Of a stretch of DNA of 60,000 nt, positions 13,501-24,524 are shown piece by piece (positions within the stretch are counted from its first letter, which is position 1; every line of letters starts with the position of its first letter). Position numbers and translations under genes: made by a program. This DNA comes from Membranipora membranacea (lineage: Eukaryota; Bryozoa; Gymnolaemata; Cheilostomatida; Membraniporidae). The notes under the pieces are model-generated. The model did no database searches, was not told the origin of the DNA, and worked only from the letters and a program-made list of their open reading frames with translations. Location: assembly GCA_914767715.1 (NCBI GenBank), contig OU612065.1, positions 4,652,001 to 4,712,000 on the forward strand, in the 5' to 3' direction.

Positions 13501-16500
13501 GTTATGGGTGGAAAATGTAGCGATGATAAGGTTTGTAATTTATGATGTTTCGATGTATTTTGTAGTAAGGAAGTCTCAGTCCATGGGAATTCTCAATTCT
13601 CCTGACCCTAAACAATCAATGGTAGCATGGGAGAGCAAATCTTACTTTGTAGACAGGTAAGACCCAAACGTGCATGATTGGTTGACATATTCTTCCGATG
13701 CTTGGTTTGTGTACATGACTCAGTTTAAGACAATGTCAAGTATTTTTTAATTGTACTGACAGCTGATCAGAGAGAGATAATTCCTCAGTTTGTTGAGGCG
13801 TCAATGTTTGATCTTGGGATGTTTTATTCGCGTAAGAAATGTAGATGTTTATCTGATTCATCATATTACAGTTGTCTATGATGAAAGGCTGCAGTGCTTG
13901 AGTTATGCCGATACTCATGTTAATACACTATCTGATTCAGATTCATATCCTATGAAGCTTTGCAGTATTGTACTTGATTTCTGTGCCAGCTGTGTTATAT
14001 GTACCAGGGTTAGTAGTTGATATTTCACTGACTGTGCCATACAACACACAGTAAAACAGCTTCTTCTGTGAGCAAGTCGGCAGGATCTGAAATAAGTGGA
14101 GGTTTTTTGCTTGGATACAGGAAGCTTTTTGGTTTGAGACTCAGACTGTCTGCATGCTGTGTTTGTATACAGAACATCTCTTTGTTGTGATAAATAAGCT
14201 TGGCATTATTATTTTTTGGCAGATCTAAGAACAACGATGCTAATAGACCTTACAATGGTAGCCAGAGCCTCCTATCTAATGTGAGTTTTGATGAGGGACC
14301 AGAGGATGAAGAAGGTGCTACGCCCCTCACTGACAGCACACAATCTCTGAACTCTGCTAGGAACTCGCAAAGAAATCACGGCTCAGGATATTTGTCCAAT
14401 AGAGGGAGTAATAATCGCTCACTGACTGATCGTAGTAAACCTGAGATGAGCAACACTTATCAGAAACTGTTAGATAGAAGTAATGACTTAGAGAGCCCAC
14501 TTAAACTATTTGCTCAGAAGCACGGATTTCAGCTTGCTCAATCAGACGCAGCATCCAGCGGTGATCAGCGACAGGAGGATAAATCACCTTCACCTGTTGA
14601 TATGACTGTAACAGAATTAACTAAAGTTACGCCTCGTAGTGACAGCAGCACGTCTCCACGTCAGCACATAGATACCGATAGGAACGGCGCGGTGTCTGTG
14701 ACTGGACAGAGCTATGTGATTAGCACAGCTTTGAATCCTGACAGTGCTCAGGCTGCTGGCATACCTGTGATCGCTGATACGGGAGTCAGTGACTCCGTCA
14801 CCACTGATATTACGTTCACTAGCTTTGCTGAAGGTAGAGGTGATGATGACGGCAGAGATTCGCCGATAGAGCCGATATTTCTCTCCCCTCGTACTACAGA
14901 GAACACTAAGGGAGATATAGGGCGCGTCTCCGTGACCAGCTTTGCTGACTTGAGTAAACACAGGTCACCTTTTGCTGGTGGCAGCACACATGAATCTATC
15001 AATATGAATAATGCGGCTCAAAACTCCGGATTAAAACATAGATTTGAGCAATCTAAACAGGGACCTGATGGTAAGATTTACAACTGTTATTTGTGATTGC
15101 CAGGTCATTGCTAAATGAAGACGCTTTTCCATCAAAATGTTGAATTGTCAATAAGAGTCATATATTATATCACTGTATCAAAGTAGAGATGATCCCAGTT
15201 TGCACAATCAAGCAGATTCTTGTTTATTTGGCATCTGTTCGCAAAGCAATATCTGTTTGTGCTCTTAGTTCGATCACCAGCCTATGAGCATCAATAGTTG
15301 GATAGCTAAATTTGTATACGTTACAGCAGGAAATTATATGATTTTTACATTTTGTCGTTTGTTGGTTTGCTATTGTATTTGTCCCCCAAGCGTTCTGACA
15401 CCTGAACATTTGTGATGAACCAAATCCTCCAGTGGCTCATTGCATCTGATCCCTACTTTGGTAGGTAAGCCAGCTAAGAAGACAACATTCTCACTGAATC
15501 AGACTACATGGTCAGACCACGCCAGTAGAACTCGTCACAGCTCAGGAGGTACAGAGTCTGACACTCAGAGTGAATCTTCGGAGGCAAGCAGTGAGAGGAA
15601 ACAGTTTACTGATGTTAAAATACTTCTTGAGGAGAAGCGAAAGGTGAGTTAGAGGGTAAATATTGACGGCAAGTTTAAGTCTGGAGTGGCATGCGAATGG
15701 TAAGTTTCTTTTGGCATTTACAAAGAAAATATTTGGTTTGAAATGGCAATGTGCCTTAAATAGTTCATGCCAGGTTTAATACCTGTGCAACGTATTAAAA
15801 TAAATGTAGCAATATGATAGGCCCAGAACAATCTTGGAAACACTCAAATGTATAATAAACTGCTCTGAATTGGAAAGTTGAAATGCACTTGCATGTATTC
15901 AGTGCTGCTGATTTTGATCTCACTTACAATAAGCTCCTTCCTACGATTACATAACCAAGTATTTATAAGGCTTCAGATTGAATGCCTGATTACACTTTGA
16001 TTGAGCAGTGTGGAGTGAAATCTTTTGGTGAAGTTGTTTTTCGTAGATTGTATTATAAAAGGAATTCCCTGATGTTAATTTTTCATGGCAAAATGAAAGA
16101 AAAGAACAGATTATAATTTACCTACTACGCGCATTACAACTGTATCAGGAGTTTCTACATGAAGAGAAGGGAGCTTTCCTCTGGGTATATGAAGCCTATC
16201 TCTTTTGTTATGACATAAATCTGCATCGACGATATGATTTTGCTATTTTTTTAACACTGATTTTGTTTCATCGATAGACAATGGAGAAGAAAAAGAAATT
16301 GGAGGAGATTGAGAGAACTAAAGAGATGAATGCGGCTAGTCAGAAAGCTTTCCTCACCGCTGTCTCTAGGAATAAAACCTCAAATCCTAATCATGACCGA
16401 AATGGGTGAGTCAGAGAAAAACTAATCCTCAACATAGAAGCAAGAGGCAGCTCAGGTAGTTAGAGCCCGGTACTTTAGCATGCAAGGTTGGCCCCAATGT

Positions 16501-19500
16501 GTGGTTCGGCTCCGCTCTACATACAAGCAGAGAGCAATCTGGTGCAGCAATTGCTGGCTCGCCAACTGATATCTCACCACCCACGCTCCGGGATGTAGGG
16601 TGTTACGATACCACCTGATTTTAATTGACTATTTTTTTTAATCCACTGTGGCCATTATTATTGTTGATCCCTGATATAGCTAACCTCATGTTGGTATAAA
16701 ATGTAGGAAAAGAAAACTCTGGACATTTCCGGAACATTTTTAACTTGATGTGGTGTACATTGAATATAGTATAGAATGACATAAAGGTGTACATATACTG
16801 ATTGAGTTACTGATTGAGACATTTGATGCATTCTTGCTCTTACTGGTCTCATTACTAAAATTCTCATGAGAAGACCAGCTCATTCATTAGCTCCCTAAAA
16901 GGAGCAAATATTAGCTCGAGATATGTTTAGCTAGCTTGAGAACGACTTATTGTTAGCCAGCACATATTTTAGCTAGATAAGGTGGAGCTTTTTATATTAA
17001 GTAATTAGGTTGTGTAAATGTTAGCTAGCATGTATTTAGCTATTCAATGCATATACATAAAGGCAAACATTTCCTCCTGCGCATATTTTTACTCCTCTGG
17101 TGTATTTGGCTAACGTTTGTTGATTGTTTTGTATCTTCTACATGTCTGAGTGTATCTGATCCAGATTCTAAACTTGGTTCATGTGATCTTCAGTGGTCAT
17201 AATATGATACCATACTACTACCAACACAGCTGAATGGTAGGGCTTGTTTACAATTGTCCGCATGTTTTTTTTACAGCAATGATGCTCTGAAGGCCTTTTC
17301 TCGTGGTGACATCTCAAAGAGTATTGAGAATCTACAGAATAAATGGCAGAAAGAGGAGAGTAAGAATGCTAAGCGTGCTGCAGCAACTACTGCTGCTAAG
17401 AATATCAACGTTACACAGGCAGCATCACTGGATAACATAACTGAAGTGAGTAAAGCTGCGTTTACATGTGCGACAAATCGGCTAAAAATAACAACTCCGA
17501 CACAGGTCACCAATTTGACTGACCGTGTAAACAGTTAATCTGTGTTTAAATCGGTGTTTAAATATGTATTGTTCAAAATCGTTCACTTGTGACAATGTCA
17601 CAAGTGAACGACAAATCTTCACGATTATGAATGGTTCAGCCAATAAACTAACTAGTTGTCTCACTAGCCAATCAGAGACAAGTTGAGTTGGAAGTTTGTG
17701 TTGAAATCGGTTAGGCATGAACAGTATGTAAATAGCGTTTCGTTGACATGTTGACAGACAACGATTGTAGAACAGATTCATAATCTGTGTTGGAGTTGTT
17801 ATTATTAGCTGATTTGTCGCACATGTAAACGCAGCTTAACATTCCAACAAATTAGTAAACAGCATTTGTTATTTCCTCAAAAATCCTTAACATAATTCCT
17901 AAACATTTTTTTTAAATACTGCAGTATTAAAAAATTTTAAATATTGCAAATTTTGAAGGTAAGTGAACGCGGAGAAGTTGAAACACCAAAAGTCCCTCTG
18001 CCATCCGCCACTGGTGCTGTCAAACCTACATCTCCTGATAGAAACAACAAGGTTAGCGATGCCACATCATCTGATCTTCATGAAGCACCGGTAGAGCTAG
18101 AACAATTCGGACTGGAAAAGCTGAACGAAAGTCTTTCTGAGCTCCGAGGTAGGTTTGAACGAGAATCTTGCAATAATGATGTCCTATGGTAGAGACCTAC
18201 TCAAACTTTGGTCATTTAAAAAAAATTCATGAATGAGGAAGTATCAGATATCAGCTATTATACCTGTTGGAACAAACGACAAAGCCCGTTACATGTAACA
18301 AATACTAATTAAATATATTTAATTATTATATATTATTATATAAACTAGCATTATGCCACTGCTATGTGTTGTGAAGGACTCTAATTTTAGATTTTTCTGT
18401 TATTTTTTAAGGTGAGATGAAGAGGCTGTCAGATGAGCAGAAGAGAATTGAGGAGTTACAAACTGTAATGCACTCTGTTCAGCCGACCAGTCGATCAACA
18501 CCGAGGTCCAAGTCTGCTGCAGCTACTACTGCTCAATCTAATCAAACATTACCTCTCGAGAACCCATCAGCGGTTAGTATGTTAGATAGCAAAACATCCA
18601 CCAGACCAACAGATCCCACACTACGTCTCTCAGACCTGAACCATAAACCCTCGACTAGCAGTGAGGAGAATGCAGCCATCAGTCAGAGTTACCATGAGCA
18701 GATAACAGATAACTTCAGTCAGCCTAACATACACGCTATGTCACAAAGTACTGACCAACCATTCATGTTACATCAAACTCCTCCTAGAAAGGTAGATAAC
18801 AAACGTACCAGTAGCCAGAAAGCTGCAGCAGCCCAATATGAGCCAATGGCTGTAAGCTCACCTAAAGCCACTCCTAAATCTGAGTCACCAATGAAGCGAA
18901 GCAACTCAAATGGATTCCTAAGCAGTTCACAACTGAGCAGAAAGAAGGTAATGTACAACTTCATATGTTTATAACTGCGCAATGGATTTTCAATTTTGTG
19001 TATCACTATCAACACATAAAAGTGTTTCAAAAAAAAACCTAACCACAATGTTAGTTTTACTTATGTTTAAAGCTACTCCTGCTTATTCCTGTATGACCAA
19101 TTCTAATTTGTTACCTTTTACCTGCAGGCCAGTAGAAGTGATCCTCAGACTGAGCCTGATGCTGTATCAGCTTCCCCTGTAGTGATGCAGACTCAGCCAG
19201 CACAGCCGTCACCGGCTGATCAGTCACTCCTTGATCAGTCTGCTGGTAGGAGGCGATGGGGATCTAACAGTGGACCACTCTTCCCTGGCTACGAGGAGGA
19301 CACCCCTGTAAGGTCAAAGGTTAGAGAGCCGGAAGCGGTTACACAAGATCAACAACCACTGTTCCAACCTCCTGCAGAGTCTATCGTAAGTGAACATATA
19401 AATGATTGTGGGAGAGGGTTGAAACTTGGGTCTAGGACTGTGATCAATTTTCACATCAGCAATTCATTGAAGAGCCTCCAAGGATTGGTCCCAGATATTC

Positions 19501-22500
19501 TTTATGTTCGCATGGACTGTCGTGACGGGTACATTATGAAAGATACAGTCTTTTGAAAGTTGTGATTGCCTAATTGCGGAAAATTGAAGGTATTTGAGGT
19601 GATTTGACACAATAAAAAGAAAACAGGTTCAGAGAACAAAAGACACAATGCGCCCAGTTTGCTCACATAATTAGAATAGAACATGGAGCCCTTGTAGCTG
19701 TGAGTGTTTGATGTATAGATTGAGTAATAAAATTAAATTTTTCAGAACCCGCGAAGAAAATCATCCAACAAACCATTCCACCACAATCAGTCACCATTAG
19801 ATACACCTCTGAGGGAGCCACAGTTTGAGGTCAGACAACTACCAGGAAGGAAGATACCATCAGAGCTTAGCTTGGAGGATACTCCTATGAGAGAAGCTCT
19901 ATCAGCTCAGGGTCCTGGGAGCTCACTACCTGATTACAGTATAGATGATACACCATTACGAACAGGACAAACCTCTCATGCACAGTCGCTTGCCAGCCAA
20001 ATCCCTGATCATAGCATGGATGATACACCTATGAGAGATGCTTATCAACAGAGCATGCAACGCAGTATGGATAATTCAGGTCAAAACTCATGGTCTAACA
20101 CCTCTGGTGTTATGCCTCATGAATTGTCAATGGATACACCTATGAGAATGCCTTCTCATATGGCGCAATCATCTCATAACATATCTATTGACACTCCAAT
20201 GAGACTACAGCAGAATATTGGAGGATACTCTGATCACTCCGGGTCCCCACACAGACAGCAATCGTTCGATGACACACCAGTTAGGCTGGCAGCTGCACTT
20301 CATGGTAGACAAAGACCTCAATCCATGATAGAAACTGGTAATCTAGATTATTCAATAGACACTCCGATGAGAGGTGAAGCTATGCGATCAAACAATCAGA
20401 TATTTTATAGTCCACCTACTAAACAGAGACTAGAATCAGCTGAGAGGGACATGTCACCCTCACAATCTGATATTTCTCACTCATTCACTGACACCCCTAT
20501 GAGACAAGCGCAAGCTGTATCTAGACATGGAACCACAACTATCCCTCCGCAGGTCACATCCAGACATGGAGTTTCACCTGCAAATCAACCTCTGGATTTA
20601 TCCGACTCTAAGCCTCGATATGTGACAGCTCCCTATGAATTTCAGCAAACAGAACCAGAACAGCCAATCAGTAAACCTGCCTACAAGCTGACAACACCAT
20701 ACGGCACGGCTCAGAATGAGTTGTCTCCGGGACAAACTAATATATCACTATCTAATGCAATGGACGCTATTAGGACTGATATGATTAGGCAGCACAATCA
20801 GGCTGATCCTCTGGCCTCCAATCAACCTTTTGGATTAGCAAGTCCACCTGCAGATATCCCCGCTCCCTCTGATGTACGTCGTGTCTCCTCAGATGTAGAT
20901 CACACTATGCCTGATGTAGGGTACAAACAGACAGCAGCTACGAGCCCGGCTGCCAGCTCCGTGAACTCTATGGTGACCTCTGTATCAGCTCAGGGAGATG
21001 GACCAATGATGAGACAAGCGAGCATAGACAACGAGGACAAAGTATCTGTACATTCTCATAGCAGCGGTAAGTTGTGTCAGATTGGTCTTTTATATCTGAG
21101 AATCATATCAAGCAGTTTAGCATACTTGTGAACCGGGTCAAATTGATGAGGATGTGTTATCCATGTTTATTGCAGAAGTTTAAAAAAATTGTTACAACTA
21201 TAATATTATGTATATGTGTATACCAGCAGAGAAGCTTACTGCGTTTTTTTGGCTATTTGTTAGGTGGTTATTATGGTAGGTGTGTTTATAACTTTTTCTA
21301 AATTTTTTATGTTACATTCCTTTTTGTGCTGTGTGCCCTGCATTATATTTTGACACTATAAGTTATGCTACAAGTACAGTAATCTACATCCTGACTGATG
21401 TGTTTGATTTTCAATCCTCCTCTCAGGTTCAGGAGAGAGTGATGGGACACCGAGAAGTGGTGGGAGACCCAAGAGAGCCACCTGGGACATGAGCACACCT
21501 CGTGGTGACTTACTCAATCAGCCTGGTGTAGGATTTATAGTTGCCGAGCAGTCACAGGTATGTACATACCCTGTACAAAAATAGCAGACTCAGTAGGAAA
21601 ATTCTAGCCTAGATGACAGCTGAACTTTGTGAGGCCCTAACCTTTTCTAGACTTTTGCTGGTGTATAGGGTAGTCTCATTTCACAGCTGTTAATAAAAAT
21701 TCCATCTCATCATACAAATAATGCTTGATGAAAACAGCTGTTATTTATGTGCCTCTGTGTGCCTCATGAAATCCATGTTAGGGATGCCATCAAGATGAGT
21801 GTAGTCTTCCACTCCTTGTAATACAAGTTTGATATTTTAGACAACAGAAGAGGAGCTGAGGAAGAGAAAAGAGAAAGTTCTCATGATGCAGATGAAGAGA
21901 AAAGAGGAGAACGAGCAGAAGAAACAGCAGAAGGCTGCAGAGCTCGCTGCTAAAGCAGAGCAGGCCCGCAGAAAAGAGATGGTTTGTACTGACAAAGCAA
22001 TTAAACTATATATATTTCAAGTGCTATAATATCCTCTGAGAATCGCTGTCTTGGTACCCTCTGTATCATTTAGTACCTAGCATATTGTATTCACTTTGTT
22101 TTATCGCTGGTAGTGGGATTTTCCTTCTGACCATACCCTTTTGTTTACCATCAGAACTAAATCAATTAGATTTTGCATTTTTTGTCCTTAGGAGGCAGAG
22201 AGGAAGAAGACAGAAGATAAAGCTAAGAAGGAAGCCATACTTCATGAGTATCAGTACAGAAAAGCTGAGGAAGACTTACCACCTGAGATGAGAGCTCACT
22301 TCAGGCAGAAACAGAAACGTACTGGAGAACGTCCAGCATCCATACACTGGGCAGGTTAGTGATGTCTTTTGATGTCTCTGAATGTGTGTTTCACACTAAG
22401 ACATTTAAGATAGTGGGATAGCCTGTACTGCTCTAATGGTTAACTCGCTTATCGAATTTTTTCTATTCTGGTTCACAATAAGAACATGGCTCAGAGAAGG

Positions 22501-23838
22501 CCACAATGTTGTTAGAATGAGTGTATGATTTGTGGTTCTCTCAGATGCTTGGTAGTATTGACAACTGATTGTTTATTGTTTATTCAGGTACGTCGCATGA
22601 TGAGGCGTCTCTGCGTGCCTCAGATAATATGGACGCTGCCTCATCATTCACTGTATCTCTGGGACCAGCTGGTAATCTGACACATCGCAGACCTGCAAGT
22701 CCCGCAAGCAGCGTTGCCAGTAAGTTGATATGTCAAATTATAACAGCCCCTATCAATATAGTGGCAATAGATTGTCGGGTTCATATTAGGTAACATGGAA
22801 ACTATCAAATCCTTCTCATATTTATGACCAATTACTATTAATTTCAGCTGGTAGTATGTCTAGCAGAAGTAAGGCCCCATCAAGAGGTCCCATTGAGGCG
22901 CCACCACAAGAGTATACAGGACCTAAACTGTATGTGCAGCCGAGTCAGAAACAGAAATCTAACCGACACATCATAATCAACGCTATCAGTCACTGCTGCC
23001 TCGCTGGTGTCGTCAACACGGATAACAAGAATAAGGTTCTAGAGGTAAGAGACCGCTGAGTTTACTCTAATAAAAAAAGTGTTGTGGAGTGAGTGTTCCA
23101 ATTGCCTGCTTTAACAGATAACAGCTGCAACTTGAAAATGATTGCGGTGCTGATGTTTTTTAACTAGGAAGGCATATGGCTTAGCAACTGTGCTATACAA
23201 TTTTTCAGTGCCCATAGTCACCTTTTATACAATGAGCAAGTGCGAGTCATTATGAGAATCTCTTTTCCTGTTTTAGGGTATAGCAAAATCAGACGGTAAA
23301 CATTTCCTGATTCTGTTTCGTGATGGCAATCAGACTTACAAGGCAACTTATACACTCTGTCCAGACTCTGAAGTATGTACTAAAATACACGGACAAGGCC
23401 CAAAACATATCAAGGATGATATGTGTCATCGATTCTACAAGTAAGTTTTCCATTTGTTTTTGGTGAAATGTCAGCTGGAACTTGAAAATGAATTGCTTAC
23501 CAATTTAGAAACTTACCCTGTTCTTGAAAGTCTAAATATTGTCCTGTACCTCCTTGAGAGCATCAATGAATAGAAATATTATAAGATATTTTAACAGCTC
23601 ACAAGCATGTACCCTGCAAAAAGTCGCAAAAAATGGCCAATGAGGGAGACGACTCTTTTACTAAGCTACTGCAGCCATTCATGGTGTTTTTGTTTCCTAT
23701 CATAACAGGTACAATTCTGGGGGCAAAAAGTTTACAGAAGTTCTATCAACGAAGCACTTATCTGTATCGATAGACGCTATCACTATACATAATCATCTGT
23801 GGCAGAAGAAGCCAGCGTCCGGTTCGACCAGAAGATAA
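7562..23838 (+). CDS. CAMSAP: CAMSAP/Patronin microtubule minus-end binding protein, 25 exons, ~2031 aa
   Basis: Exons: 7562-7609, 8066-8158, 8626-8746, 9151-9352, 9525-9666, 9879-10017, 10959-11207, 11467-11635, 13065-13219, 13566-13656, 14223-15070, 15465-15643, 16278-16405, 17277-17445, 17959-18148, 18412-18947, 19128-19385, 19746-21066, 21427-21557, 21841-21981, 22192-22354, 22588-22719, 22848-23044, 23277-23440, 23709-23838. All phases agree, giving 6096 nt. CAMSAPs bind and protect microtubule minus ends. Seen: an N-terminal domain with a CAMSAP-type CH domain (about aa 160-330; ISFYCPHIL, GIGDSIHNLSLVKAFC), a long Ser/Thr-rich middle with short charged coiled segments, a KEAILHEYQYRKAEE helix region (about 1725-1810), and a C-terminal CKK domain (about 1890-2025; GPKHIKDDMCHRFYKYNSGG, VSIDAITIHNHLWQ). 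The start follows CAMSAP length and frame; no other ATG exon was seen. Odd: ten DTPMR-type motifs. Family identity is firm; exact exon ends are by eye. Confidence 0.95.
9716..9772. repeat. G-rich dispersed repeat, copy 1 (CAMSAP intron 5)
   Basis: Reads CCCCCAGGGGCCGTTGTACG, then GGGGCAAG-CTT, a run of eleven G, then CTCAGACTA. It shares its layout with 13405-13455 and, in part, with 10372-10410. Confidence 0.6.
10044..10145. repeat. 34-bp tandem repeat, three copies (CAMSAP intron 6)
   Basis: The unit begins ACATAGATTACAGTACCAAC and is followed by AATACCACACTGTG. The first two copies are nearly identical and the third is diverged. Confidence 0.85.
10394..10471. repeat. 26-bp tandem repeat, three perfect copies (CAMSAP intron 6)
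   Basis: Three copies at 10394, 10420 and 10446. Each starts GGCGCTCAGACTAGTG and ends TTACAGTAGC. The unit begins with the CTCAGACTA tail of the dispersed G-rich repeat, so it probably arose from a copy of it. Confidence 0.9.
10503..10597. mobile_element. Short foldback MITE, GC-rich family, copy 1
   Basis: Left end TTAGCCTTGTTCACGCGGCC, right end the near inverse (GGCCGCCTGAACAAGGTTAG). The arms of about 40 bp continue into GGTTTTGGTTTTT and its complement, leaving a short loop. A second member is at 42494-42635. Non-coding, inside CAMSAP intron 6. Confidence 0.8.
11636..13064. other. Long CAMSAP intron 8, nothing recognised
   Basis: 1.4 kb between CAMSAP exons 8 and 9. I see no exon, RNA gene or clear mobile element in it. 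Confidence 0.4.
13405..13455. repeat. G-rich dispersed repeat, copy 2 (CAMSAP intron 9)
   Basis: Reads TCCCCTCCGGGGGGCCGTCG, then GGACAGGGGCAAAGTCTT and GGGGGGCTCAGACTA. It matches the copy near 9716 in order and spacing. Confidence 0.6.
16448..16560 (+). repeat. tRNA-derived (SINE-like) relic
   Basis: CAGCTCAGGTAGTTAGAGC resembles a tRNA D-arm/A box, and GTGTGGTTCGGCTCC resembles a T-arm/B box at roughly tRNA spacing. Stems are too poor for a working tRNA. Lies in CAMSAP intron 13. Confidence 0.4.
17453..17837. mobile_element. 385-bp MITE with ~53-bp terminal inverted repeats
   Basis: The ends are AAGCTGCGTTTACATGTGCG at 17453 and its exact inverse ending at 17837. The repeats extend inward for about 53 bp with few mismatches, to CAACTCCGACACAG / CTGTGTTGGAGTTG. 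A perfect hairpin, GTTCACTTGTGAC with its inverse, sits at 17581-17609. Non-coding. The left end starts seven bases after CAMSAP exon 14 ends, directly after the donor GTGAGTA. Confidence 0.9.
19299..20504 (+). repeat. DTPMR motif array in CAMSAP (ten copies, exons 17-18)
   Basis: Exon 17 has EEDTPVR. Exon 18 has DTPLR, EDTPMR, DDTPLR, DDTPMR, MDTPMR, IDTPMR, DDTPVR, IDTPMR and TDTPMR, at about aa 1210 and 1257-1493. Most are preceded by a short acidic/hydroxyl lead (DYSID, DHSMDD, ELSMD). Spacing varies from about 13 to 45 residues, so this is a protein-level motif array rather than a simple DNA tandem repeat; synonymous codons differ between copies. T-P-x-R fits the CDK consensus [ST]-P-x-[KR]; phosphorylation is inference. 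Confidence 0.9.
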
Positions 23839-24389
23839 ATGTCGACAGATTTTACTTATAGGTCAGCCACTGTAGATTTGGGTTGTGCTCAATCAATACT
23901 CTGGTTGTTTTCAGAAAGACTATGAAATTCGATTCAAGTTATTTTCCCACAAAGTTATGTAATTGTATATAAACTGTATTGTATTTTGTTATTTTATTCT
24001 AAGTTATGGTATCCGTTTTATTTCTTCCATTAACTGTTCAATGAAAGTTCTTTGATAACACACAGGCTTCTTCATTGGCTGTTACAGTTGCTAGTAACAA
24101 GTTACTGTTTCCATGCAGGTCTAATCCAGATTACTGAATACTCAAAGTCCAGATGAGACTTATTCCTGTCACAGCTGTATATTTACTATAACTGAATTCT
24201 TTGTTCAATATGACTGCTAATATATGTTATTCAATGATACTATGAATGATGAGATGGGCTGAGCTGATAGAGGTGAAAGACCCATTTTTGAGTGACTTTT
24301 TAAACAACATAATATGCATTAGCCATTCCTATAAACATCACATTGCGGTCTATATTTCATCATGACATTGTATTTTGTGCCAATACGTA

Positions 24390-24395
24390 AATAAA
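24390..24395 (+). terminator. Poly(A) signal AATAAA, probable CAMSAP 3' end
   Basis: Canonical AATAAA about 550 bases after the CAMSAP stop and about 130 bases before the end of the convergent RSL1D1 coding region. Confidence 0.6.
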
Positions 24396-24524
24396 TATGA
24401 GCTACAAAACGTACTTGTGTTTCGACTTGTAATCACGATTAATTTCTAAATTGCTTTTGCTCGTACAATGAGGATAAAAAGAATTAGAGCCATCCCCAAA
24501 ACTCCTACTTAACCTTCACATATA

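Noticed and set aside
14617-15002. Long antisense open frames opposite CAMSAP exon 11
   Set aside because: They are shadows of a real exon with consistent phase; no domain or splice context on the - strand.
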